Shown here piece after piece: positions 29,801 to 42,183 of a DNA stretch of 45,281 nt (the first letter of the stretch is position 1; each line of letters opens with the position of its first letter). The translations under genes were made by a program, and so were the position numbers. Under the pieces are notes generated by a model that saw only the letters and a list, made by a program, of their open reading frames with translations, was not told the origin of the DNA and searched no databases. Source of the stretch: Herpomyces periplanetae (lineage: Eukaryota; Ascomycota; Laboulbeniomycetes; Herpomycetales; Herpomycetaceae); assembly GCA_009733715.1 (NCBI GenBank), contig WMKJ01000105.1, positions 1 through 45,281 of the forward strand. Direction: 5' to 3'.

Positions 29801-32491
29801 ACTTCTTTGTATTTCTTGAAACCACAGCTTGATGTTCAACATTCCGTGCCCGTGTGCTAAAGTTGCCAAATCTACTGACAGTTCATTTTGCAAACCAAGG
29901 AGGAATTCAAGCCAGCCGTGTTTCTCGGCATGTTCAAGTATATACCTCACAAACATCCCATTTTGGGTATAAGCATCAACGAATCGTGATATAACCCAAT
30001 GACTATCATTTTGCCATAATCCTACCATAACAAAGTCATAATTTGACAACCCCTTTCGTAAAAATGGCCAAAAAAGCTGCCGAAGTGCTTGCTCTTGCAA
30101 CCCAGTCCACGGCTTCGGAGCTGCTGATGCCGACACTAAAAATATATCTGTGTTAACATTAATCACGCTCTCAGGTATTCCCAAACTCTGAGCGTGATTA
30201 TACGATTCTTGACTTCGAAACACTACGTTAAACAAGAATGTGGTAGCATCAAAAGACACTAACGGATGTCTCGCTGCTAATGCTGCGTATTCTCTGACTT
30301 CTGTTTCACAATCCGAAAAGTCGACTTCGGAAAATGCACGTCTCAGGCCTCTAATTTTAGTCACGTCTACTTCATCAGCAGTACAGGATAAGAAGGCGAC
30401 AACAAACGCTAACTGGGCGTCAGGATTCTTCCAAATACCGCTCCATAAACTTTGAATGTCAAAGTTTTCATATTTTTCTGTTAACGGGAGTAGACCATAA
30501 TAAAGTTTCAGAAACTGAGCTTTTGCAATTGATAAACCTTCTCTATCAAAGTTTCGAACAATATTGGTCCAGTCTATAATATGTCCAAATCGATGACCGG
30601 TTAGTGCCCTTATGAAGTTCTCCATCTGATGAGCTGTAACCGCATGAAAGTATGCCAAATACAACAAAGCATCTGACACATGCATATTGCTCAAATCACG
30701 GGCGTCAAACCCGGCTAAAAGTTTTCGAGTTCTTCCTAAGTTATTAAGTTCATCCAAGCTGTGTCGTTGAAGTCCTCCAATAATTGGATTATTGGCACTG
30801 ATAAACTCAGCGATAAAAAGAGTTGATCGTATTTCGATTGGCACAGTTATATTTAACTTTTCGTATCGGCTTCGCAACGCTCCGTAGAGCATTGGCTTCA
30901 TTTCTGTTTGCCAGTCAAGTGGAGGAGTCTGCTCCAAGCGGGCAAGGAACAAAGTTAAAAATCTTAAATTTAGACTTCCTGAACTATCCAATTCCGGATT
31001 AGCAACTACGTGTATAAATCTGATGATGGTCTCTCGGAACAAATTTTCGGCTAAATCAAAACCATGTTAGATATTTCGGATGAAGAAATAATAATAAGCT
31101 ACTAGATATCGTTCAAAAGTGAAAGAAAAGAAATTCAAGCCTACCTTGACTCCGCAACTCCGTCTTGGAGGCAGATAGTAGTGCAAGCAATAATGAAGAT
31201 CTGCCGATTGCGGTCAACTTGAAATGGTCCATAAATATTAACAAGTTGAATTCGCGAGGTAAGTCAGTATCCGTTGTATCAATTGATTCTGCAATTTTGT
31301 AAGCTTGCTCGTTGATACGTTCGAGTTTTTGTACTTCTGCAGCAAGTACTCGATATGAACCGGCATTTTCGGGGTATGCTGAAGCCCCTGGAAATATTTT
31401 AGAACCACAATGTTGCAAGAGTCGCCGAAAATACTTTGCAAACACGTCGACATCGTGAATGTCCATTAACTATTTGATAAAAGCGAAGTAGATTAAAGAG
31501 ATTTGTTAGTATACAAGCGAGAACGCACCCATTTACACGCATGTACGCACACATGCATGCGGACGCTTAACGGTAAAGACGGGTCCAAGTGACATGCAAG
31601 AGGGTACAATGATTGAATGAAGGGTAGGAGGATGATAGGGGGGAGAGAAGAAGAAATAGAGGCAAATATTTTACATACCTGATGAATTTGCTCCAATTGC
31701 TGTTCCATTTTGCTCTGATCTTGATCCCCTTTAACCGAGCTAAGTAAAAGAAATATCTGAGCAATGACAATCTTGGATAATGATACACTGGATCCAGATG
31801 AAGTTACTGCCTTGGCCGAGTTTCCCCCCGGATTTCCGACAGAGCTTAGTTGTGAAGATGGAGATACACGAGCAAATTCGCCGTCCGATGGGCAAATTCC
31901 ACTTGCTTCGCTTACAAGAGTCGTCAAACTTGTAGCGTTACTTCCACTGAGAAGAGTATTATGGTTAGTCGATGGACAAGTCGAGAGCAAGCTGGGGCTG
32001 CCCGAGCACAGATTAACGTTGTTATTATTTTTGTTGCTGATGCTGCCACTACGGCTTCCGCTGCTATTTCCCCTGTCTCTAGAGCTTCCGCACCTACTTC
32101 CACTGCCACTACCTCCACTAATAAATTCACCTCCGGTTGAGTTTAAGAAAACTTCTCTAGAAGTTGAGGCAGATGTGCATCCGGTAGACGGTAACGAAAT
32201 ATCTTTTATTTGACACTCTCCTAAATTGCTGCTGCTGCTGCTGCTGCTGCTACTGCTTTGAATATGATTACAGCTTGCGGTTCCGATAGCCTGACTAACT
32301 TTTTCGTCCGTTTGTCCACAATTGCTACTTGCCGATATACTATTTATTAATGTAGGTGAAGAAGATACCGATAATCCTAACCCTGACAATGATAGTAACG
32401 AGCTTGTAGTTGCTGCTGCTACTCTACGACCACCGTTATGCTGTGGGGAATGCTGCGAGCTAGACTGACCCCGGCGGTACGAATTGTTCAT
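23821..32491 (-). CDS. NOT1: CCR4-NOT scaffold subunit Not1 (CNOT1)
   Basis: Exons in transcript order 32491..31679, 31469..31145, 31050..23881, 23825..23821; 2770 aa, longer than yeast or human Not1. It is the scaffold of the deadenylase complex. Residues 1-225 are Ser/Gly/Asn-rich. The family starts at SLSKIVIAQIFLLL (~230) and MDIHDVDVFAKYFRRLL (~273), followed by N-terminal HEAT repeats. The CAF1-binding MIF4G domain lies near 1105-1350 (GRWLGLITLAKNKPI, VVFxPPNPWLMxV pattern, LKFEIELMCRELE). The CAF40-binding DUF3819 region is near 1420-1550, a His/Pro/Ser/Gln-rich insertion of some 300 residues near 1670-1980, and the C-terminal Not1 domain (NOT2/3/5 docking) ends at FWDLPHIRSAPELRNLFSRL. 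The 7.2-kb third exon is uninterrupted. The last coding exon supplies only V and the stop; retaining that intron would end in GK instead. Confidence 0.96.
32228..32250 (-). repeat. GCT/AGC triplet repeat coding serine in Not1
   Basis: Seven to eight GCT units on the + strand, read as AGC serine codons in the low-complexity N-terminus of Not1. Confidence 0.9.
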
Positions 32492-35400
32492 CTAGACAAG
32501 CTCTGCGAAAGCTATCCAAATCATAAACTCGCGACGAATCACACAATCTCAAAATTACTTCTTAAAACTTTATAACTCTTCAAACTTAAATCAAATAGCG
32601 AGTGTAAGCTCTTTGACAATATCTCTCAATTTAACATAAAATCCCGTGTGAAATTTCAAGTATTTAACGTGTTGCCCTCGTGAAAATGTCCTCTTAAACT
32701 TCCCATCTCCTGATCATCCCGCTTCTAGTCTATCCCACTCAATTTGTGACTCAGCCGCATTAGGACTCCCCAACATCTTGATTAGTCATTTAATTGGCTG
32801 CTCAGTATTTCGCTTCTGGCACTGTATGCGCCCCGCTCGGTTGACTCGTGTTTCTGGTTGAACTAGTTAATAATCCAGGGAATTACATAATCGGGGTAGT
32901 CAGGTGTGTTGAGTGTGACGAAAAAAGGTTTATCCGGGCAACGGGGTCGAATTTTTGGGCATTGGAACGAGTTTCTCCCACCATTTAACTCATTTCATGT
33001 GAAACTTTAACCTTTATAAAATGAATCTTTGTTAAAAGGGCATTAGAATAGTGGTTCACGAATTTTTCTTATGATGGACATATCAATGAATGTATATTTT
33101 ATTTTGTCCGACTTTTACTCTATAATCATGTGTATATAGCTTATTTGCCAAGGTTATCATTATTACTACGTTAACAGTTGAAACTGTTATCGTTGGAATT
33201 TTGAGTATAATTTTTATTTCGTACTATCTCTAAATGTTTTACATTAAATTAACATGCAAATTTTCGGTTGTACTTAGGGCTGTTATTTTTATGATATCCT
33301 TGGTAGGCTGGATGTAATCGGGTTAAATTCTCTTGTGAGCCTTCCGTACACAGCGAATGTATCAACTTGGAGTATTTGAGGTAAAAGTGAACTTGTCGAT
33401 TCAATCACCAAAGTTAATTTGAATCCAACGCAATAAAGTACATTTATCTTGATATGCTGTGATTATATAAATATTTACTCTCAATGTAGTTAATTCACAT
33501 AATTCCGTCAACTCAGCTCCATTCAAAATTCTCGTCCCACATTGTGCTTCAGTTGAACTTTTGGTCGGAAGTCACGTGCAAGATGAAATACGACAAGTTT
33601 TGGTGTTTGGAGGCCATGGGTGGATATTTTGCTAGGTTTGGGATGAGATGAAGGGTAAGTAATATTTAGTTGAGTTGGTAAAAATATGATGTAGCGATAG
33701 AGATTAATTATGACTGATTAACGTATCATGGATCATTGTAAAAGTTTCGGAAAGGGAAATTTGAAGTGTAGTATAACGCGACGTTGATAAAGTTACAGTG
33801 AGGTATCATTGTTTCAATGTAATTGGGGATAACGCTTTTATCAAATAATAGCCCATATCCACTTTATGTGTGCCTACATAAAGATTGCTATTTGCGAAAC
33901 GCATAACGAAAATCGTGGGTGCTTAAATTAGGGTTTATTGTACTACACACCATGTAAATTTTTGTTGAATACACACAATTTTTTACATGGAACTACGTTA
34001 ACAGTGCAGTAACGTCAGGAAGATCAGTAGTTGAATGATTGACAATTCCAAATACTTTAATCGATTGATATTTCATGTATCAGCAAAATGGATTAAAAGG
34101 GTATGTGTTGTGCGTCAAAAATTCCCTAGAAGGTTTAGTGAGCACAAGAGTATGTATGGATTGACCAAATGTATATAGTATGATAAAATGACGGTAATTG
34201 ATTTGTGGATAGTAGCTTGATGTGAGCAAGCCAAAACCGATTTGTTAAGACTAAGCTTATGAGGTGGTGGGTAAGTAGAGCAAAAACTGGAGCCAACACG
34301 AAAATTATGGAACACGATGGACCACTAAAAAGCTGAGAGTTTACTGTATCCTTAATATTACGGAAAATAAAAGTTGAGTGGCATGGATATCACTGAAACG
34401 GAGTATCAAATATATTGGGATGGGGCTAAGCCGAAGAGAAAATGAAGTGTATGTTCGGAAAACTTTAAATATCCCGTTAACAGAGATTATTCCTCGATCT
34501 GTACAAGGTTAACAAAGATTTCACAAGCATATTTTAGCAAGGGATAAATTAACCGTAGACAGTAGAATAAATGACATCATCATTACCAAATGTCCATTCA
34601 CGTGCACCTGGGTATACACGTGGATAAGAACACGAAGGAATACGGAAATAATGAGAAAGGAATGGAGGGGTGGGGAAAAATGAATAAGTAGGAATGGAGG
34701 TGAAGAGGTGTAAGGGAATTAGGGGAATTGAGTAGATGGAACTAATCAAGGGGAAGGAAAAGGTGATAATTACGTTAAAGGTTACCGAAGGAGAAAAAAA
34801 AGATAGGAAAGAGGGAAATATTTTGGACAATAAATGGGTTTGATCATGCCGGATCAGGCAGTAGACAATCACGACCACAATATTGAAAACGTGATCAAGC
34901 CGTGAACCGACGTAGAACGCAACCAAAGGTTGGCAAAGGGACCTTAGCCCGATTTGGTTGAGCCACAAATGTCTACATGGATTATCCTGGCACATAGACC
35001 AATATCTCACAAAATTTAAGCCGGAAAAGAAATGTTTCCCGGCCAACGGTCATGGAGCAGCTCAACAAATGATAAGTGTAAACAACCTCGAAGGTTTGGG
35101 GCTATTGTTGTATACACAAAAAGCATTGCCGAAATTGAAAGGAGACGAGGAAAAACTATTCCAAGATAGAAACTATTGATTCTATCTGTACACCAAACAA
35201 CCAGCTGTTCGTCAAATTTACCCAAATATCTCCCAATCCACCTCCCTTCCCGTCCTTCTCCCTGCCCTTCCCATTCTCCCAAATCCTCCCCAATCGGCCT
35301 GCGCCCCTCCTGCACCTTCCGTCCGACCTGATTCTCTGCCTCGCTCTTTCCCCGTTCATTAATACCTCCGCCTGCCCGCTCCACAGCCTTACCGCATAAT

Positions 35401-36048
35401 TATTTTTTCCTTTCCGCGTGCTTGCCGTCGCGGTTTTGTTGTTTTTTTTCGTGTAAAACGAGCGTTTTCATCGCCACCATCATCGACGTTCTGCATGCTC
35501 GCTCATGCGCCTTCGCTTATCTTCCCTTCTTCTTCTAATTCCGTCATTTTGCCTGTTCCTTCGCCTTAATCCTTCTTTCTTATCTCCTTCGTTTTTTACC
35601 GCTTTGCCCACTTACTTTTTTTCCGTTTCCTTAACCTTTTCTCTCTTTTCCTATATTCCATTATTATCCTTTTGCATCTCTTGATTCTTCATTTTGTCGG
35701 CACACTTACTCCCAATTTATCCTTACCTTCTCATTCATTAACATTTTACTCTCGCTTTTCTCTGACTTCCTCTTCCCCTCTATCGTTTATTTTACTCTAC
35801 CAACCTTTTTTATCCCAAAGCTTTCGTTTCTTTCATTTTTTATCCTCTCTTCCCCATTCCTTCAATCGACCAATCATCCATTCATTAGTTCATTTATCCC
35901 TCAGTATCCATATTCTTACGCTCTACGCAAAGCTCCCTCGTTTCAAAGCTGCTCAATTTCCTTTTAAATATCGCCAACCTCCGATTTTATATCTATACGA
36001 AATTTATTATCCTTCATCTTAATTATTATCGTGCTCTCTTAAATTAAA
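32492..36048. other. Intergenic, 3.6 kb, divergent promoters of NOT1 and the F-BAR gene
   Basis: The largest gene-poor stretch. It is AT-rich to about 34500, with two short hairpins at 33862-33883 and 33950-33990 and a CACGTG at 33573. From about 35190 to 36010 the + strand becomes strongly C/T-rich, ending at the F-BAR start codon. Overlapping frames at 34549-35384 on both strands are unrecognised, lack a clear gene structure, and I do not call them. Confidence 0.55.
33862..33990. repeat. Two adjacent short inverted repeats
   Basis: CTTTATGT/ACATAAAG (33862-33869, 33876-33883; 6-nt loop) and CCATGTAAA/TTTACATGG (33950-33958, 33982-33990; 23-nt loop). Both are perfect in the arms. They may be terminator-like structures, remnants of a small palindromic element, or chance in AT-rich DNA. 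Confidence 0.6.
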
Positions 36049-39000
36049 ATGGCAGCAGCCGCTGCTGAGGATCCCCAAGCTCATATTTCTTGTAAGTTCA
36101 CCTAGCCTTATTCAACGTTATATCCAACTCCGTACCATCAATAACACGCGTTCTTGCTAACTTCTCCATCATTCCGTCAAGTCGCCAAAAACTTTTGGGG
36201 GAAAGATGATGCAGGTGTCGCGCCACTCCTCGAGCGTATGCACAATTCCAAAGTAACTTGTGCCGAATTAAAATCGTTTTACACAGCTCGCGCTGCTTTG
36301 GAAGATGAATATTCGAGAAAGTTACTTAATTTGGCTCGCAAGCCTCTCGGCTCTTCAGAGTCTGGCACCTTACGCATGTCTATGGATGTCGTACGTGGTG
36401 AAATCGAACAGATTGGTAAAGCCCATCAAACCATGGCCGGTAAAATGAAAAGTGAACTTGAAGAACCTTTATCGGCTTTTGCCGGTTCCATAAAGGAGCG
36501 AAGAAAAATTGTTCAATCGGGCGTTGAAAAGCTCTTCAAAATTAAGACCCAGCAAACGTTAACCGTCAACAAAACCCGTGATCGTTATGAGCAGGAGTGT
36601 CTTAAAATAAAAAATTATCGAGCACAAGGTCATATGGTAATGGGCCAGGAGGAGAGAAAAAACAAAGCTAAACTGGAAAAAACTCAAATTCAGTTATCAG
36701 CGTCAAACAACGAGTATGAAACGTCCGTAAAGGTTCTTGCAGACACTACAGATCGCTGGAATCGCCAATGGACCGAAGCATGCGAAAAATTTCAAGAACT
36801 TGAACAAGAGCGTATAAAGTTCCTCCGTGACAGTTTACTGAACTTTGCTACCATCTGTTCTGCGACGTGTGAGAATGATGATCAGTCCTTCAAAAAAATT
36901 TGCCTGTCCCTAAAGGATTGTGAGGTCGAGAAGGACCTTGCTTCCTTTATTCGTGAAAGTGGCACCGGTTCAGAGATTCCCGATGCACCCAAGTACATCG
37001 ATTTTTCATGTGATGCTGAAAGGGATCATTCCCTTACGTCTGATGATGATACCAGCATTTCATTATCTCAATTCAAAAAGTCCTATAATGGTTACACTGA
37101 TTCGTCGCCTCGATCACCGCCAGAATCCCGTTACGATGCGGATCGGTCTCCCTTGCATGAATCCTTGAATTCACGAAAATCTATGAGCAAGCACCGAAGC
37201 GTCTTATCAATGAGCGATCGAATATTTTCCAAACAATCCAAGTACTCTGAGAAGCATCAGCATAACCCATCGGATACTCATGGTCATACCAACATCAGCC
37301 AAACTAACCGTAAGCTAGCGGAGATGGCGGCCACAATGCCCCAAATCCCTCATAATGAGTATCCGCCCGATGGTATGACCCAATTCTGTCGCAAGTCAAT
37401 CAAACCCGTCAATGAGTCAGACTTGTCCACCGAACGGCCGTCCTCGCGAGGTAGCCAGAGTCATTCAAGCTGCCTGTCGTCGAATGTATCCCCGCTTCCA
37501 ACGTCCCAGTATCCGGGCAAGCATGCTTCTGATTCAACTGCTTACACACATGTGCATTCCCATCCGCAAACCACTTCAGCTGGCGCGACGACAACATCTG
37601 ACACCCGGCAAACCTCACCGAAACGTCGCACTGGATTTTTCAACTCACCATTTCGTCGTAAACGCAGCAAAGAAGACCTTAAAACAAGTAGTGTTACGGT
37701 TGAACACAACTATGGCTCCCCAACGGCTGGTAACGTGTCTAGATCTCCCGGCTGGTCGGGGCGTAATGATAAGCGGAGTCCTGCTTCTGAACGTATTGAT
37801 GCTGATACGCAAAAAACCCAGATTGCTATTGGGAATAATGTGTTTGATGTTGATGCTAAGCCCCATGCGAAGACCTCACCTAGGAAGCCACCTATGCGTA
37901 TGGACCCTGGTTCACAGCAGTCTAAAAATGGTACAGATCCGATAGCGGCTGCGATAGCCGAACTTAAATGTAACGCTGATAGCAAGCAATCGGGTCAACG
38001 CATGACGGTGGATAGATACGCTGGGTTAACAACGATGGAGACTAGCTCGTCCTTGAGTAATACAACCCGCGAATCTGTTGTGAGTCGAGTTAAAACTCCG
38101 CCTCCGCGATACTCTCGATCCCGTGAATTAGGGGTTCCAGAGCCCGCATTTACAGCGCGTCAAATGCAAATGACGACGCAGAAGTTCATCGAACAAAAGG
38201 GGGCGGTTTTCGATACAGTATCCCCACCAATTATACGACCAGTTTCGCGAAACAATCAACGGGATGCGCCCCCACCGCGCGCCATCTCTCCTGTACCGTC
38301 TAGACCTCCTTCTCGACCAGGTACGGCCAGATCGTTCATGGGTAACGGTAGTGGGGTAAGCAGTAATCAACATTCTCATCCACATCAACCACCTTCACAG
38401 CCCCACCAGCACCAGCATCAACATCAGCATCAGCATCAGTATCAACTTCAACACTCCCCTCAGCAACAGCAGCTATCTTATGCCATGTATCGGTCGACAA
38501 GTCCGAATCCCCAGATGGGACACACCAATCCAATGGCACCAGCGTCTTATGCCCGACCTAGACCACCGCAGATGGTCACCAATAGCAAGCCCATTCAAGC
38601 ACAGCGTCAGTGGCGGCAAGGAGATCCTAACGTCCGGACGGTCAATGGAGTGAACGCTAATGGAGGGGCTATAATTAACGGTGTTAATGGCAACGGAGGT
38701 GGGGATCCTCGAGCTAGAAGTCCTGTGCCCCACTACTACGATCGTCATCCTCCTATGCAGGCGAATTATCGGCGTCCTGTTAGTCGAAATGGAAATCCTA
38801 GTATGCAAGGTCACACGATACCACAGTCTCGTTCGCCGAATCCTTATGATCAAGCCTCAAGAAGTGCGGGGGGTGTGGGTAGGCCTGTAGTCCGTGATCC
38901 GTACGCTGCACGTCGTGCGGCCGCTGAACCTTTGCGGAATAATGCGCATTATCACGAGCCCCCACTAGCCAATTCTATGCCGCAGTATGATATGGTGGTT

Positions 39001-39333
39001 CGTCCAAGAAGCAATAGCGCATTGTCGAATACCTGCGACTACAGTCGAGATGGGAGGCCAATTTTACATTATGGTAAGTGGATTTTCGTTCTAGAGGTAT
39101 TCAGGGTAGACTGCAACATTCCTGTTAGGAAGTTTGGGTGTGAGACTAACGCAGATTTTATAGCTCGGGCTATGTACATGTATCAAGCGGTTATTCCTGA
39201 AGAGTTGTCCTTCGCTAAAGGGGATCTGTTAGCCATTCTTCGTATGCAAGATGATGGTTGGTGGGAAGCGGAAGTCGTGGGAAATAATACTGGAACGGGA
39301 TTGGTTCCTAGTAATTATCTACAAAATTGTTAG
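36049..39333 (+). CDS. F-BAR and SH3 protein, Cdc15/Imp2/Hof1-like
   Basis: Exons 36049..36091, 36182..39073, 39164..39333; 1034 aa. After MAAAAAEDPQAHIS the F-BAR domain (~15-270) reads FAKNFWGKDDAGVAPLLERM, CAELKSFYTARAALEDEYSR, then LNLARKP, GTLRMSMDVVRGEIEQIGK, and later LEKTQIQLSASNNEYE and RWNRQWTEACEKFQELEQER. A long disordered middle is Ser/Pro/Arg-rich with a His-Gln repeat (~745-770). The C-terminal SH3 (~979-1034) has ARAMYMYQAV, ELSFAKGDLLAI, WWEAEVVG and GLVPSNYL; the usual ALYDY is AMYMY. Such proteins bend the plasma membrane and gather formins and other partners at the contractile ring. The 90-nt second intron has no in-frame stop. It is convergent with profilin. Confidence 0.93.
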
Positions 39334-40279
39334 AGAGGGGAGTAGTGTATGTATAGGCATGTGAAATTTTTGGAATTGATTCACATTAACGTGAAACTTG
39401 AGATGGACGAAGTTAGAAAGCCGATCTTTCAAATAGTTGATGGGTCGAATGGGTCATGGACCAGTCTAATCGTTGATCGGCCAGCCCATCGTGTACACGT
39501 ACGTTGAGTGTATAACGCAGTGGCAGAATCCTGCCGTTATCTACGCACAAAGTTGGAGCAACTCAGTTGATTGAGGATCGCTTTGAGCGAGGATTATTAT
39601 GTGCGTGTGCGTGGATCATTGTAAATGTTTGTGTGTATTGTTAAACTGAATTAAATATTGCACGCTTGATCAATGGATTGACGGAATATAATCGCGCGCC
39701 TTGTTTGTGCGCGGCTTGTGGGGGTTGGTGACTTTGATAGTGAATGCGGGTTATGTCGAGTCTCGAGTAAAACTTGAGTAGGGACGGGGAGTTGGGCTTA
39801 GCAAATGAGGGTGAAGAATACCAATGGTTAGCAAGATTTTACGCGGGGGTAGGGAAAGGGTTATTTGTGGCACTATTACAAATAGTAGAGTGAATTGGGG
39901 GGGTGGAAAGAAGCAACAGAGATCACATTGGTTGGTTAACCTGTCAAGACAGCATTACATGTCATGGTGTGTGGTGAAGCGAGTGCACAAAACAAGCTGG
40001 AAATACAACGAAAGTGTATGGCTAGACGTGTATGACGTTGCGTTCCTTGAAGAGCTTGAGTAGGCGAGTAATGAATCAAATATATTTGCAATAAGCTTGT
40101 AAGATTAACTACGAGCCGCGATGATGGAGCTGGACTTAAGTGAATATTGATTCATGACACTTGTTCACACCAGATGAAGGTAGATGGGAGGGGGGGTGAG
40201 GTGAAATTGATAATGTTAACGACAGCAAAAGATGGGCGTGTTCGCACGCCCTTGCAAAGCGATGCCAGGGGATGGGAAT
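39334..40279. other. Convergent spacer, F-BAR gene and profilin
   Basis: 946 bp. G/T-rich on the + strand, with no recognisable gene. A 79-codon frame at 39824-40063 (+) has no visible domain. It probably holds two 3' UTRs. Confidence 0.6.
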
Positions 40280-41281
40280 TTAGTAGCCAGACTTTTTTAA
40301 GTATTCAGCCAATCCTTCAACAGTATTGGAAGCTGTTGTCAAAGCTACATCTTCGGTATGATGAGCGACGATCATAGTTTGTTCGGTCATAACGACGATC
40401 ATGCCCTCACCACCCTACGCGGGATACTATCGAATTAATATGGGATTAATGGTAGATGATTTGCATATTTTATTGTGCTTTAAATAGAAAGCTGGGGTAA
40501 AGCGGTACCTTTTTTAGGCGTAAACTACCGCCAAAGCTGATAACGAAGTATTTTTCGCCATTGATAACCAAAGAAGTTACACCGGAGTTTTCGGCGTATG
40601 CTTTCAGAATATCGGGGATTTCGGATGGATCAACCTAAGAGGGTGTCAGATATACCAAGTAGAATTGTGGGGGCGATGAAAAGTATAAGCAGCAAAGAGT
40701 TAAGGATAAAGTGTATAAGGGGGAAGAATACGCTGTAAAATGGAAGTTGGGTAATACAAAGATACAAATTTAGCCAACTGGGAGAGAGAAGAGTTGATAT
40801 GGTTACCAATAGAGGGGAATGAAGGGTTAAAAGTGTATTAGGGGGATAAGAGGAAAAAATATTGATTATTGAAAGGAATGGAGGTGAGAACGGAGAAATG
40901 TTAAGCAAATTGTAAATGGGAAGTGTATAAGTACCTTGAAATCAGGACTGCTGGCCCACGTAGCCTTACCGTCAGCGCTTAAGATAGCGGCCTTATCGAT
41001 GTGACCACTGCCAATGAGACTGTATTACGAACAGAATTAGCATGAATGAGTTAGCTATAGGAAATGAGTATACCACACGGGTGAGTGATATGCGTGAAAT
41101 TCAAAAGAAAGCGCGAACCGACCTGTCATCAATGTATGCTGTAGAAGATAAGGGAGAGTGTATTTTAAGGAGGAAAGTTAACATTATTCATTCACACGGT
41201 ACACAAAGTAACAATTTTATAATGTTAAATAATCATCTAAACGATCCAAAATAAAATGTTTGCCGTACATTGCCAGGACAT
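40280..41281 (-). CDS. PFY1: Profilin
   Basis: Exons in transcript order 41281..41269 (13 nt), 41138..41123 (16 nt), 41019..40935, 40634..40509, 40414..40280; 124 aa. Profilin binds actin monomers, promotes nucleotide exchange and feeds formins through poly-proline. The spliced protein begins MSWQSYIDDSLIGSGHIDK, continues AAILSADGKATWASSPDFK, then the actin-facing LVINGEKYFVISFGGS, KKGGEGMIVVMTEQTMIVAH, and ends TVEGLAEYLKKSGY, all standard profilin landmarks including the N-terminal MSWQxY used for poly-proline binding. All five exons join in phase (T|CA, AG|T, then phase 0). The donors include non-consensus GTCGGT and GTACCG. No single frame reveals the gene because the longest exon is only 135 nt. 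Confidence 0.95.
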
Positions 41282-42183
41282 AATGAAGATAGCGGGGAAT
41301 AGAAAGGGGAAGTACAGAAGTTTGTTCGCGGGAATTGTAAAAGGTGAAGATTGGAATAATTGTCGGTAAAATAAGCTTGTATTTCCAAACCAAAAACCCA
41401 CTAAACTTATAAATTAACAATGTAATAATGAACAAAACCAAATATCTGAATCCAAGTGTGCAAGTGAATAGATGAATTCTATCTTCGCAAACATCGTCAA
41501 ACGTCCAATTTTATCGCCACAAAACGCTCGAACCGCATCACCGCTTATGTAAGACTCACGTGGACGGAACTAACTAGTGCCGAGTGCGGTGGCGAGGAAA
41601 ACTGTTGACAATAGTGAAAAGGGAATATTTGTCTAGACACGTCTCATATTTAATGATAATATTGTACTTTTTTATGGCTCGTGTGGATAGTATTTTACAC
41701 ACCTTGTGGTCGAAGAACTTTTTGCAAAAAGGGTTTTCGGGTTTGGTGCATTATTTATTTTTCATGGTAGACAATATTCTCTACCTTCTCTTGTGATACC
41801 TTTGCTGGTACGCACGTATTCCAGAGATTGTATAGATCCGTTTGTCGATACACTACGAAAATATATTTTGCGTTAACTTGTTACGAATCTTTATCCTTGA
41901 TTGTGCGATTTATGAATCGGCTTATGAGTGTATACGCGCATTATTTTTGTTTGTCGTGATACAGATTATAATTTATGCTATTGGAGGTTAAAGGCAACAC
42001 CGGAACTCTCTTCTCATCGTTAACTTGTTGGCGGTGAAGTATCGTTCGAAATTTTTGCTTGTAAAGCTGGCCTGCAACGGCTATAGTTTCGTCTTGTACA
42101 TATCCGTTCCGTAACCCGACATCGTTTTGATTTGTCTAGGTTAACGAAAATCAAGTTGGTACCGTTACATCTTTTTGATAACG
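41282..42183. other. Divergent promoter region, profilin and PRP4 kinase
   Basis: About 900 bp between start codons on opposite strands. AT-rich, with no motif that stands out and no supported gene. Confidence 0.65.

Noticed and set aside
30168-30206. 10-bp inverted repeat (AATCACGCTC/GAGCGTGATT) in the NOT1 coding exon
   Set aside because: It lies within conserved-looking coding sequence; a 10-bp arm with a 19-nt loop can occur by chance in 45 kb.
34549-35384. Overlapping frames of 73-165 codons on both strands in the NOT1/F-BAR spacer
   Set aside because: Mutually overlapping, hydrophobic or Arg/Gly-biased by composition, no recognisable domain or convincing splice structure.
36154-36181. 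Start of the F-BAR protein inside the frame at 36154
   Set aside because: These bases end in an intron acceptor. The exon from 36049 splices to give the conserved FAKNFWG start, whereas the unspliced frame does not.
39824-40063. 79-codon frame between the F-BAR gene and profilin
   Set aside because: No domain, no conserved pattern, and it lies in what should be 3' UTR sequence.
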